A stretch of DNA of 11,550 bases from Cytophagaceae bacterium (GTDB taxonomy: Bacteria > Bacteroidota > Bacteroidia > Cytophagales > Spirosomataceae), in NCBI GenBank assembly GCA_947471105.1, contig CANIYB010000044.1:1-11550 (forward strand), given 5' to 3'. This document shows positions 1 to 7,376 of the stretch, piece after piece. The position numbers and the translations under genes are program-made. The notes beneath the pieces were generated by a model. That model did not search any database and was not told the DNA's origin. It saw only the letters and a list, made by a program, of their open reading frames with translations. The first letter of the stretch is position 1; every line of letters starts with the position of its first letter.

Positions 1-1283
1 ACCGCGTCTTTGTATATTTTATTGGCTTTGGTATTAACACTTTCAAATTTTTCGTTGAAATCTACCACAAATTCGGCGAAGCGAAGGGCTTCATCATCTG
101 CAACAGCAATGTTTCCCGTAGTTTGATAAGCGACATGAACTTCATGACCTTGGTCTTGAAGACGCTGAAAAGTTCCACCCATCGAGATAATATCATCATC
201 TGGATGAGGGGAAAAGATGATCACCTTTTTCTTTGCTGGAAAAGCTCTTTCGGGTCTATTGGTATCATCTGCGTTTGGTTTTCCCCCGGGCCAACCCGAA
301 ATGGTGTGCTGTAAATAGTTAAATACTTCGATATTAATTTCATACGCTTGGCCATATAAGGAAAGTAAATCTGATAGCCCGTTTTCATTGTAATCCTTGT
401 TGGTCAACTTCAATACCGGTTTTTCCAAATGAAGCGAAAGGTGAGTAACCGCTTTTTTGATCATCTTGCGGTCCCAAGTAACGGAGTCTACGAGCCATGG
501 AGTTTTAATCCGAGTTAGTAAAGCAGCTGCCGTTTCATCTAAAATAAACGTTGCATTCGTGTGTTGTTGTAAATACGATGCGGGAATGTCGGAAGTAACT
601 TGGCCTTCAACAGCCTTTGCCACACTTTCGGCTTTGTGCTCGCCCCAGGCCAACAAAACAATTCGTTTGGCCTGCATGATTTTGTCAATTCCTAAGGTGA
701 TCGCCTTTTTGGGAACTTTAGCTAATCCCCCGAAATCTACGGCCGCATCTATTTTGGTATTGATGTCCAAAGTCATCAATCGAGTCTTTGAATTAATTAA
801 CGATCCGGGCTCATTAAATCCAATGTGGCCATTGCGCCCAATCCCTAATAAATGAAAATCCAGTCCCCCCAGTTTTTCTATCTTATCTTCATAGTCCTTA
901 CAAAACTCTGGTATTTTTTCGATAGGCAATGTCCCATCCGGTAAATGGTAATTTGTTACCGGTATGTCAATTTGATCAAAGAGTTGCTCTTTCATAAATC
1001 GCACATAACTTTGAACGGAATCCGGCTCCATGGGGTGGTATTCGTCTAAATTAAATGTGACGACATTTTTGAAACTTAAGCCTTCTTCTTTATGCATCCG
1101 AATAAGTTCTTGATATACTTTTTTCGGGGAAGATCCCGTGGCTAATCCTAAAACAGCTGGTTTATTCTCCTTCGCTTTTTGCCTGATTAATGCGGCTATT
1201 TCTAAGGCAACGGCCTTGGATGCTTTTTCGGAATCGGCGAAAATATGTGTCGGGATTCTCTCAAAACTGATTGCGTGTTCCAT
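1..1283 (-). CDS. nagB: Glucosamine-6-phosphate deaminase fused to PIG-L/LmbE deacetylase (3' end outside window)
   Basis: The frame opens at ATG 1283 and is still open at the left edge, giving at least 427 residues without a signal peptide, so the protein is cytosolic. Residues 1 to about 265 are a NagB/RpiA-fold sugar-phosphate isomerase domain with GLATGSSP (46-53), LDEY (79-82, D80 matching the catalytic Asp72 of E. coli NagB) and GIGRNGHIGFNEPG (147-160, H153 and E158 matching His143 and Glu148). After a linker, a PIG-L/LmbE deacetylase domain starts near residue 352 with the zinc motif PHPDDD (359-364). The family converts glucosamine-6-phosphate to fructose-6-phosphate plus ammonia. 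The fused deacetylase could supply a deacetylated substrate, which is inference. Bacteroidota fusions of this kind are about 640 residues, so roughly a third is missing here. Oddities: N151 replaces the Asp141 of canonical NagB, and the zinc motif ends in D instead of the usual E. It lies 2 nt after a regulator gene, probably in one operon. Confidence 0.9.
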   Translation of the reverse strand, partial: MEHAISFERIPTHIFADSEKASKAVALEIAALIRQKAKENKPAVLGLATGSSPKKVYQELIRMHKEEGLSFKNVVTFNLDEYHPMEPDSVQSYVRFMKEQLFDQIDIPVTNYHLPDGTLPIEKIPEFCKDYEDKIEKLGGLDFHLLGIGRNGHIGFNEPGSLINSKTRLMTLDINTKIDAAVDFGGLAKVPKKAITLGIDKIMQAKRIVLLAWGEHKAESVAKAVEGQVTSDIPASYLQQHTNATFILDETAAALLTRIKTPWLVDSVTWDRKMIKKAVTHLSLHLEKPVLKLTNKDYNENGLSDLLSLYGQAYEINIEVFNYLQHTISGWPGGKPNADDTNRPERAFPAKKKVIIFSPHPDDDIISMGGTFQRLQDQGHEVHVAYQTTGNIAVADDEALRFAEFVVDFNEKFESVNTKANKIYKDA

Positions 1284-1285
1284 AA

Positions 1286-1498
1286 TTAATTTTTTATCTT
1301 CGATGCGACCACTATGAAATCTAATTCTAATGTGTCAAATAAGCGTAATATTGTTTTAATAGACGGGTTACCTTTTCCTAGTTCAATGGAATGAATGGTT
1401 TTAATAGCCACTCCACTTTTTTCACTCAATTCTTCTTGTTTTAATCTGAGCGCACCTCTTTTTTCTCTAATTATTTTTCCAAATATTTTTAAATCCAT
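1286..1498 (-). CDS. Small XRE-type (HipB/y4mF-like) DNA-binding regulator
   Basis: A 70-residue protein that is essentially one HTH_3 (Cro/C1-type) domain: IIREKRGALRLKQEEL gives helices 1-2, SGVAIKTIHSIELGKG the recognition helix and turn, and the tail TILRLFDTLELDFIVV ends in the short hydrophobic strand typical of HipB/y4mF-type regulators. Members bind palindromic operators as dimers. Its stop codon lies 2 nt before the nagB-like ATG, so the two are almost certainly cotranscribed. It also faces the TonB-receptor gene across about 150 bp and could control both directions. HipB-like proteins are often antitoxins, but no HipA-like kinase follows; the partner here is a metabolic gene. A role as local repressor of amino-sugar use is inferred from position only. 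Confidence 0.85.
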   Translation of the reverse strand: MDLKIFGKIIREKRGALRLKQEELSEKSGVAIKTIHSIELGKGNPSIKTILRLFDTLELDFIVVASKIKN

Positions 1499-1648
1499 AG
1501 TCCATCTTTCAATGGGTAAAAATACGAGTAAAAATCATATTAAAAAATTATCGGTAATTAAATACTGATTTACAAATAAAATTGATTTTTTTTTATTTTT
1601 ATGATGAGTGGTCATTTTAATTGGATTTTGTGCACTAATTTTGTCTTT
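1499..1648. promoter_or_regulatory. Divergent AT-rich intergenic region between the XRE regulator and the TonB receptor
   Basis: About 150 bp, very AT-rich, containing a T-run at 1585-1600. It must carry the promoters for both the minus-strand regulator/nagB pair and the plus-strand receptor pair. A box TAAAATTG at 1577-1584 has one mismatch to the Bacteroidota -7 element TAnnTTTG and would give a leader of roughly 55-60 nt for the receptor, but I see no good -33 TTTG at the right distance. No long inverted repeat for the XRE protein was found by eye. Promoter positions are therefore unresolved. Confidence 0.4.
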
Positions 1649-4033
1649 ATGAATATGAATATTCGAGCCCTAATCATCATCATTTTTTCCCTAAGTCTTT
1701 CCAATCTAGTTGTAGGTCAGAAATCTACACTTAGTGGCTACTTAAAAGACGCTATCAATGGAGAAGGTTTAATTGGTGCTAACGTATATGTGAAGGAATT
1801 GAAAGTAGGTAACTCCTCAAACACCTACGGTTTTTACAGTATAACACTAAATCCTGGCGAATACACCTTAATTTTTAGCTCAACGGGCTATGAAAAAATC
1901 GAGCGAAAAGTCCAATTTTCAGGTACTTCTCAACTACTTAATTTGGAATTAAAATCATCTAATAAAGAATTAGATGAGGTGGTTGTTCGTACGAGAGCCA
2001 TAGACGAAAATGTCAAGGGAATTGAAATGTCAGTGAATAAGATCGACATTAAAACCATTCGGAAAATCCCTGCATTATTAGGTGAAGTTGATTTAGTCAG
2101 GGCCATTCAGCTTCTGCCTGGTGTGTCTACCGTGGGAGAAGGTGCTTCTGGTTTTAACGTTCGCGGGGGTGGTGTAGACCAAAACCTAGTCTTATTAGAT
2201 GATGCTCCCGTGTACAATTCCTCCCATTTATTTGGTTTTTTCTCTGTATTTAATCCGGATGCGGTTAAAGATGTTAAGCTTTATAAAGGGGGAATTCCAG
2301 CGCAATATGGGGGCCGGGCGTCTTCCATTTTGGATGTGAAAATGAAGGAAGGGAATTCCAAAAAGCTTGAAGTCAATGGAGGAATAGGCGTTATTTTCTC
2401 TCGCCTCTCTATTGAGGCACCTATTATCAAAGACAAGGCTTCCTTCATTTTTGCCGCTAGAAGATCATACATAGACATTTTGGCTAAGCCTTTTTTAACG
2501 GGTAACAATGCGAATGCTGCCTTCAATTTTTATGATTTAACGGCGAAGGTCAATTATAACATCAATGCGAAAAATACCGTTTTCCTTTCGGGTTACTTTG
2601 GGCGAGATGTCTTTGGGACGAGTTTTGGTTTTAATTGGGGCAATGGAACCATCTCATCTCGTTGGAACCATGTCTTTTCTGAAAAGTTATTTATGAATGC
2701 CACTGCTTTTTATAGCAATTATGATTATTTGTTAGACTCGGATATCGAAAATAAAAGACCCAATGATTCTTTTAAATGGTCATCCAACATTGAAAATTTA
2801 AGTATAAAGCCTGATTTTACGTATTACGTCAACCCAACTAATACGGTTAGTTTTGGGGGTCAAATTCTTTCATACGAATTTAAACCTGGCAAGGCTATCG
2901 CCACCTCCACCGGAGAGAAACGGGAATTTGGGCAAGCAAATAAAAAGGGAACGGAATCATCGGCTTATATAAGCCAAGAATTGAAAATCTCGCCAGTCTT
3001 TTCCGTTCAATACGGAATGAGGTATTCGTATTATGATTATAAAAGTTTGAATGGCGAATATTACGATCGAGTTAAAGTGCCTATCTCAACGGAAAATGCA
3101 TCGGGCTATATTTTAAAAATCAATAAAACGGATCCGACAACCACAGTTGCTTCTTATGGAAATTGGGAGCCTAGATTATCCTTGAATTTAAATGTAGGTC
3201 AAAATGCTTCGTTTAAAACAAGCTATAATCGACTAGCTCAATATGTGCATTTGATGTCGAATACGGCAGCATCTACTCCTTTGGATGTCTGGACTTCATC
3301 GACCAATAACATTAAACCGCAGATAGCAGACCAAGTGGCCATAGGATATTTTAAAAATTTGGGTCCTGACGGAAATAATTATGAAACCCCTGTCGAGGTT
3401 TATTACAAGTCGATGCAAAACCAGATTGATTATGCAGATCGGGCTAATTTGTTTTTGAATCCTTATTTTGAAAAAGACTTATTATTTGGCGACGGTCGGG
3501 CCTATGGAATTGAATTTTTTGTTAAGAAAAATGTGGGGAAATTGACTGGATGGGTGAGTTACACTTTGGCTCGAACCGAGCGAAAAATAGAAGGACTCAA
3601 TGGGGGTGAATGGTATGCCAATCGATATGACCGAACCCATACATTGAACGTAATTGGCCAGTATAGTTTAAGTGAAAAATGGTCTTTCGGTGCTAATTTC
3701 GCTTATATTACAGGAGTTCCTTATTCAATTCCTGCGCAAAAATACATTTATGAAGGCATAGCATATCCACAAACCTTACCTGGAACCCGAGGAAACATTA
3801 GGGTGCCGGATTATAATCGATTGGATTTGTCAGCCACTAAGAAAAACAAAAAAGCTGTATTTGGGAAAGGAACCTCTGAGTGGGTTTTCTCCATTTATAA
3901 TGTGTACAATCGAAAAAATCCTTTTTCTATTTACACAAGACCTAATGAAGATAATTCAATGAAAACAGAGGCAGTACAATTATCTATTATTGGTTCTTTT
4001 GTTCCAGCAGTCACCTATAATTTTTCATTTTAA
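1649..4033 (+). CDS. TonB-dependent outer-membrane receptor with carboxypeptidase-like regulatory domain
   Basis: SusC/FecA-like outer-membrane receptor of 794 residues from the chosen start. An upstream in-frame ATG at 1601 would add 16 residues in front of the signal peptide, so I prefer 1649 (1655 is equally possible); the Sec signal peptide then runs MNMNIRALIIIIF to about VVGQ (residue 24). Residues about 26-105 are a CarboxypepD_reg-like Ig-type domain, followed by a possible TonB-box segment KELDEVVVR. The plug covers about 135-235, with LVRAIQLLPGVS, FNVRGGGVDQNLVLLDDAPV and KGGIPAQYGGRASSILDV. The rest is a 22-strand-type barrel ending in aromatic YNFSF. It uses TonB/ExbB energy to import a ligand that cannot be deduced. 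Its stop overlaps the start of a DUF4249 lipoprotein gene, a recurrent Bacteroidota pairing that suggests a receptor-lipoprotein complex. No sigma/anti-sigma pair lies next to it. Confidence 0.93.
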   Translation: MNMNIRALIIIIFSLSLSNLVVGQKSTLSGYLKDAINGEGLIGANVYVKELKVGNSSNTYGFYSITLNPGEYTLIFSSTGYEKIERKVQFSGTSQLLNLELKSSNKELDEVVVRTRAIDENVKGIEMSVNKIDIKTIRKIPALLGEVDLVRAIQLLPGVSTVGEGASGFNVRGGGVDQNLVLLDDAPVYNSSHLFGFFSVFNPDAVKDVKLYKGGIPAQYGGRASSILDVKMKEGNSKKLEVNGGIGVIFSRLSIEAPIIKDKASFIFAARRSYIDILAKPFLTGNNANAAFNFYDLTAKVNYNINAKNTVFLSGYFGRDVFGTSFGFNWGNGTISSRWNHVFSEKLFMNATAFYSNYDYLLDSDIENKRPNDSFKWSSNIENLSIKPDFTYYVNPTNTVSFGGQILSYEFKPGKAIATSTGEKREFGQANKKGTESSAYISQELKISPVFSVQYGMRYSYYDYKSLNGEYYDRVKVPISTENASGYILKINKTDPTTTVASYGNWEPRLSLNLNVGQNASFKTSYNRLAQYVHLMSNTAASTPLDVWTSSTNNIKPQIADQVAIGYFKNLGPDGNNYETPVEVYYKSMQNQIDYADRANLFLNPYFEKDLLFGDGRAYGIEFFVKKNVGKLTGWVSYTLARTERKIEGLNGGEWYANRYDRTHTLNVIGQYSLSEKWSFGANFAYITGVPYSIPAQKYIYEGIAYPQTLPGTRGNIRVPDYNRLDLSATKKNKKAVFGKGTSEWVFSIYNVYNRKNPFSIYTRPNEDNSMKTEAVQLSIIGSFVPAVTYNFSF

Positions 4034-4953
4034 TGAAGGCAAATATCTCCTTTTTATTTGTTTTGATGCTAGGATTCCTACTGAGTTCATGCGAGGACAT
4101 CGTGACCTTAAATATGCCGAGTTCTGATCATTACATGATTATTGAGGCCACATTGACGAATGTTCCAGGACCACAAAAAATTATTCTAACTAGGTCTCAA
4201 GACTATTTTGACAATACAGATGCCCCAAGAATTTCGGGAGCTAATGTGTCAATTTCGGATAGTGAAGGTCGGGAATATTTATTTAAAGAATCTAAAACAG
4301 AGATGGGTTCTTATGTTTGGACACCTACAACGCCAACAGACATTTTCGGGAAAGTAGGTAAAACATTTAAATTGACCGTTAAATCTGCGAATGAAACTTT
4401 TACAGCTTCTGAAACCATGAAACGTGTTCCGCCCATTGATTCCATATTATATCAATATGATGAAGCTAATCTTAGGCAAGCAGCCGATGGAAAGCCAAAA
4501 AACGGATATGATGCACAGTTCTATGCGCGGGATCCGATAGGGGTAGGGGATTGTTTTCGAGTAAAAACATATAAAAATCGGAAGGTATTTAACGGGACTC
4601 AAAACCTAGTTTTTTTCTACGATGCCGCATTTCAAAAAGGAGCCATGGCGGATGGTCTCATGTTTATTTTGCCTATCCGAAGATCCATTTCACCTGAACT
4701 TTATCAAGAAAAAGATACGATCAAAGTAGATCTCTATTCGATCTCAGAAGGTCAATTCAACTTTTATTCTCAAGCCCGATTGGAATTAAATAATGCAGGT
4801 TTATTCTCTAGGCCCGCAGCAAACATTCCGACTAACTTCATCAATACAAATCCAAATTCACCCTTACAAGGAGCAGGTTGGTTTGGAATTTCGGCTGTAA
4901 GTACCTTGCAAACCATTGTGGATCCCAAGCAAGCCAGAAAAAATATCAAGTAA
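4033..4953 (+). CDS. DUF4249-family surface lipoprotein, partner of the TonB receptor
   Basis: A 306-residue protein whose ATG shares the last A of the receptor stop (TAATG), so translation is probably coupled. It starts with a lipoprotein signal MKANISFLFVLMLGFLLSSC, with lipobox LSSC and lipidated C20. The acidic ED directly after the Cys resembles the acidic surface-export signals described for Bacteroidota lipoproteins, so it may face outward; that is inference. The mature part fits the DUF4249 pattern: an early IIEATLTNVPGPQKIILTRSQDYFD strand region (in two pieces: IIEATLTNVPG and KIILTRSQDYF), a GANVSISDSEGREY Ig-like strand pair, and a late YSQARLELNNAGLFSRPAAN segment before NSPLQGAGWFGISAVS near the end. 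Its function is unknown; it likely assists ligand capture by the barrel. It ends one base before the end of the converging porT gene. Confidence 0.88.
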   Translation: MKANISFLFVLMLGFLLSSCEDIVTLNMPSSDHYMIIEATLTNVPGPQKIILTRSQDYFDNTDAPRISGANVSISDSEGREYLFKESKTEMGSYVWTPTTPTDIFGKVGKTFKLTVKSANETFTASETMKRVPPIDSILYQYDEANLRQAADGKPKNGYDAQFYARDPIGVGDCFRVKTYKNRKVFNGTQNLVFFYDAAFQKGAMADGLMFILPIRRSISPELYQEKDTIKVDLYSISEGQFNFYSQARLELNNAGLFSRPAANIPTNFINTNPNSPLQGAGWFGISAVSTLQTIVDPKQARKNIK

Positions 4954-4954
4954 A

Positions 4955-5644
4955 TTATTCGAAATTGATAACGAGACTGACCGTATGCGATTTCAAATAA
5001 TTCATATTGGAGAATGAATTAGTCGCGGTAGTTGGTTGGACATATAAATTAGTCAGTCCATGCGAGAAGCGTATTTCAGGAGTAAATTTGAAATATTGGA
5101 AAAAGCGTTCTAATCCAAACCCATATTCAAGCGATAAGTCTGAGGTATTTGCGCTTAGAGCCGAACTCTTTTTTTTCACATTGGCTTCCATGCCTAATTT
5201 TACTCCACCTATCACGTACATCCGATGATTATCTCGTCTTATCGACTTGTATTTAATTAATAATGGGATTTCGAGCCAAGTAGATTCTCTGGTTAATGGA
5301 TTTAAATCTGGCTTTGATGGAGATAATGGAAACAAAATTTGCCTTTCATACAGGGCGATGTTCATTCCCGTTTTTAATTCAAAATGCTTGTCAAAAGAAT
5401 AATTGACCAAACCGCCAATCTGAAAACCAAAGCTTCGAGGTGATTGCACAATTGAATCGGCACCTAATTTGGCACGATCTCCGTTCGTTGAAAAATTGGT
5501 AGATGCGAAACCAAAGAGGAAACCAAAATGAACAGGTTTTTCGTCGTAATATTCATGAAAAATCCGTACATATTTGCTGTGTTGAGCCCGAACAGTTAGT
5601 TGGGTCAGAATTAAACAGCAAAGGATCAGCCCCGTTTTTCTCAA
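4955..5644 (-). CDS. porT: Type IX secretion system protein PorT/SprT (outer-membrane-type beta-barrel)
   Basis: PorT (SprT in gliding species) is needed for type IX secretion and has an 8-strand-type barrel. Matching features are YYDEKPVHFGF (residues 32-42), STWLEIPLLIKYKS, RMYVIGGVKLGM, LEYGFGLERFFQYFKFTPEIRFSHGL and the terminal strand VSLVINFE. The gene directly follows ubiE, as is common in Bacteroidota. The first in-frame ATG (5704) lies 58 nt inside ubiE and would add the polar stretch MDSHDRWNLLHLYWAKTKIT before the signal peptide. The TTG at 5644, 2 nt after the ubiE stop, gives a clean signal peptide RKTGLILCCLILTQLTVRAQ with cleavage near residue 21 and a 229-residue protein of normal family length, so I chose it. 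No other ATG lies near enough. Confidence is high for the family and moderate for the start. Confidence 0.87.
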   Translation of the reverse strand: MRKTGLILCCLILTQLTVRAQHSKYVRIFHEYYDEKPVHFGFLFGFASTNFSTNGDRAKLGADSIVQSPRSFGFQIGGLVNYSFDKHFELKTGMNIALYERQILFPLSPSKPDLNPLTRESTWLEIPLLIKYKSIRRDNHRMYVIGGVKLGMEANVKKKSSALSANTSDLSLEYGFGLERFFQYFKFTPEIRFSHGLTNLYVQPTTATNSFSNMNYLKSHTVSLVINFE

Positions 5645-5646
5645 TG

Positions 5647-6372
5647 TTATTTTTGTTTTTGCCCAATATAAATGGAGCAAATTCCACCTGTCATGGGAAT
5701 CCAATTCGTTTCTGAATACCCTACAGATTTGAATATTTGAATAAAGTCTGGCCCATCTGGAAACGCCTTAACGGACTCAGGTAAATAAGTGTATGCAGAA
5801 GGATCCTTAGAAATCATTTTACCTAAAAATGGAAGACAATACTTAGAATAAAAGGTATATAATTGTTTCATTGGAAATGTGCGTGGATTTGAAAATTCGA
5901 GAATCAAACAATATCCCCCTGGTTTGGTCACCCGAAACATATCAGATAGCCCCTTTTGTAAATTTTCAAAATTCCTTACTCCAAAACTAACGATGACCGC
6001 ATCAAAACTATTGTCCGAGAAGGGGAGTTTTTCCGAATCTCCTTTTTGTAATTGGATCGTTTTTTCCAATCCCATTTTTTGGATTTTCTCAATGCCGACT
6101 GACAGCATTCCTTCCGATATATCGACGCCAACGATCTTTTCGGGATTTATTTTTAGTGCTTCAATGGCAAAATCACCCGTGCCAGTGGCAATGTCTAACA
6201 TGGTTTTAATGCCCTTATTTTGAAGTAATTTTATGGCTTTTTTCCTCCAAATAATATCGATTCCTCCACTTAATAGATGATTTAGGAAATCGTATTGAGG
6301 GGAAATCGCATTGAACATGTTGGCAACTTGTTCTTTCTTTCCTTTGGACTGGTCTTTGTAGGGTACAACCAT
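5647..6372 (-). CDS. ubiE: Demethylmenaquinone methyltransferase UbiE/MenG
   Basis: SAM-dependent C-methyltransferase of 241 residues, the usual length. It performs the last step of menaquinone synthesis, demethylmenaquinol to menaquinol, at the cytoplasmic face. Visible signatures are the N-terminal VANMFNAISPQYDFLNHLLSGG stretch (in parts MFNAISPQYDFLNHL and LSGG), SAM motif I LDIATGTGD (59-67), acidic D84 after strand 2 (VGVDIS), the UbiE signature VSFGVRNFENLQKGL (128-142), RVTKPGG (147-153) and the C-terminal TGGICSIYIGQK. Bacteroidota rely on menaquinone, so the MenG role is more likely than the ubiquinone role. porT follows at once. Upstream, 74 nt separate it from the AEC transporter gene, with a 17-bp palindrome 19 nt before the ATG, so it may have its own control. 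Confidence 0.95.
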   Translation of the reverse strand: MVVPYKDQSKGKKEQVANMFNAISPQYDFLNHLLSGGIDIIWRKKAIKLLQNKGIKTMLDIATGTGDFAIEALKINPEKIVGVDISEGMLSVGIEKIQKMGLEKTIQLQKGDSEKLPFSDNSFDAVIVSFGVRNFENLQKGLSDMFRVTKPGGYCLILEFSNPRTFPMKQLYTFYSKYCLPFLGKMISKDPSAYTYLPESVKAFPDGPDFIQIFKSVGYSETNWIPMTGGICSIYIGQKQK

Positions 6373-6391
6373 AATTTATATTTGTTCAAAT

Positions 6392-6408
6392 TAATCTAAC
6401 TTAGATTA
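6392..6408. promoter_or_regulatory. Perfect 17-bp palindrome upstream of ubiE
   Basis: TAATCTAA-C-TTAGATTA is an exact inverted repeat with 8-nt arms around one central base, 19 nt before the ubiE ATG in the short AEC-ubiE intergenic gap. A smaller repeat, ATTTG-TT-CAAAT, lies beside it at 6380-6391. The sequence is too AT-rich and the loop too short for an intrinsic terminator, so a dimeric-regulator operator is the more natural reading. The cognate regulator is unknown. Confidence 0.45.
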
Positions 6409-6446
6409 GAATTAATTGTTGGGCAAAATTACCGATTTTATTTGGT

Positions 6447-7376
6447 TTAAACCGTTGACATATGGAAAATGCCCACCAATAGCCACATGAGCGTAAAGCT
6501 GATGAGCATTGAAAAATTAACCAAAGCGGCTGCAATGCCTGTATCGAAATCAAACTCATCTGAATAGGTGATCAGTGTCATACCCGCTGGCAGAATTAAG
6601 CAAATCAATAACATATTGCGATAGGTGTCACTAAACGGCAAAAGATAATATAAAGTTAAACCCACACTTAGCCCTAAGACATACCTTATCGTGAGTACTT
6701 GGAAAACTTTTTGAAAAGATTTTTTTGGCAATCGAACGCTAAAATAAATTCCCATTAATAATAATACCATGGGTTTGTTCCCTTTTGAAATCGTTTCAAT
6801 CACATCTAATGGAATCGCCGGAATATGTATCATGGCAAGGTTGCAAGCTAAACCCAAGACCATGGCTTGAAATGGCGGAAGCGTTAATACTTTTGTCGCG
6901 ATGGCCTTAGCAGGGTTTTTATCTTGGTGTTTGGTTGACAAATAGGTCCCCATTCCATAATTAACTATAAAATTGATAAACGAATTTCCTAGGTCAAACA
7001 TGATCGCATAGGTAAGGCCTTCCCATCCCCATACTCCTTCTATGAGGGGATAGGCGAACAAACCTAAGTTGTAACCCGCGCTTCCCATGGTCAGAATTCC
7101 TCGGTAAGCGGGATCTTCTTTTTTGAAAATTAGAAACCCTAAGATGGATGATATGCTTCCAAATACGGCACAAATGATAGGCATCCAGATTAATTCAGCT
7201 CTAAGATCTACCTTAATCATGGTCGTAAAGACCAAAGCCGGAAATGTAGTGTGCATTAAAAAATTTGAAATCGCCTTGCCATCGCTAGTTTTGATGAAGC
7301 CAAAACTTTTTAATAGATACCCAAGCGTTATAATTGCTAAAGCGGAACCAAAAACTACGTTAGGCGAATTCATCAT
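6447..7376 (-). CDS. AEC-family (auxin efflux carrier-like) transporter
   Basis: A 309-residue inner-membrane protein with about ten hydrophobic spans in the two-times-five pattern of the AEC/PIN-like family. Characteristic pieces are ISNFLMHTTFPALVFTT (36-52), GYNLGLFAYPLIEG (101-114, with the asparagine of the unwound crossover helix), MFDLGNSFINF (126-136) and, late in the protein, CLILPAGMTLITYSDEF followed by a TGIAAALVNFSMLISF helix. Bacterial members export or import small organic acids such as malate; the substrate here is not readable. The start ATG overlaps the TGA of the upstream histidine kinase (ATGA), indicating coupled translation. A second ATG is the very next codon. The overlap suggests the kinase and transporter share a signal or substrate, but that is inference. 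Confidence 0.9.
   Translation of the reverse strand: MMNSPNVVFGSALAIITLGYLLKSFGFIKTSDGKAISNFLMHTTFPALVFTTMIKVDLRAELIWMPIICAVFGSISSILGFLIFKKEDPAYRGILTMGSAGYNLGLFAYPLIEGVWGWEGLTYAIMFDLGNSFINFIVNYGMGTYLSTKHQDKNPAKAIATKVLTLPPFQAMVLGLACNLAMIHIPAIPLDVIETISKGNKPMVLLLMGIYFSVRLPKKSFQKVFQVLTIRYVLGLSVGLTLYYLLPFSDTYRNMLLICLILPAGMTLITYSDEFDFDTGIAAALVNFSMLISFTLMWLLVGIFHMSTV

Noticed and set aside
123..855. Plus-strand open frames of 63 and 132 codons
   Set aside because: They lie opposite the nagB-PIG-L coding sequence, show no family motifs, and the minus frame matches a known family throughout.
1286..1498. HipAB-type toxin-antitoxin module
   Set aside because: Only the HipB-like half exists; the adjacent gene is a sugar-phosphate deaminase fusion, not a HipA kinase.
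1636..1643. TAATTTTG, an exact TAnnTTTG match before the TonB receptor
   Set aside because: It ends 5 nt before the preferred ATG, would make the transcript nearly leaderless, and lacks a -33 element at the right distance. Probably chance in AT-rich DNA.
2281..2526. Minus-strand 81-codon frame
   Set aside because: Antisense to the plug and early barrel of the TonB receptor, with no recognisable protein features.
5007..6223. Plus-strand frames of 70-114 codons
   Set aside because: Shadows of porT and ubiE, both clearly identified on the minus strand.
6392..6408. The palindrome as an intrinsic terminator of the AEC gene
   Set aside because: The stem has no GC-rich core, the loop would be one base, and no T-run follows on the minus strand.
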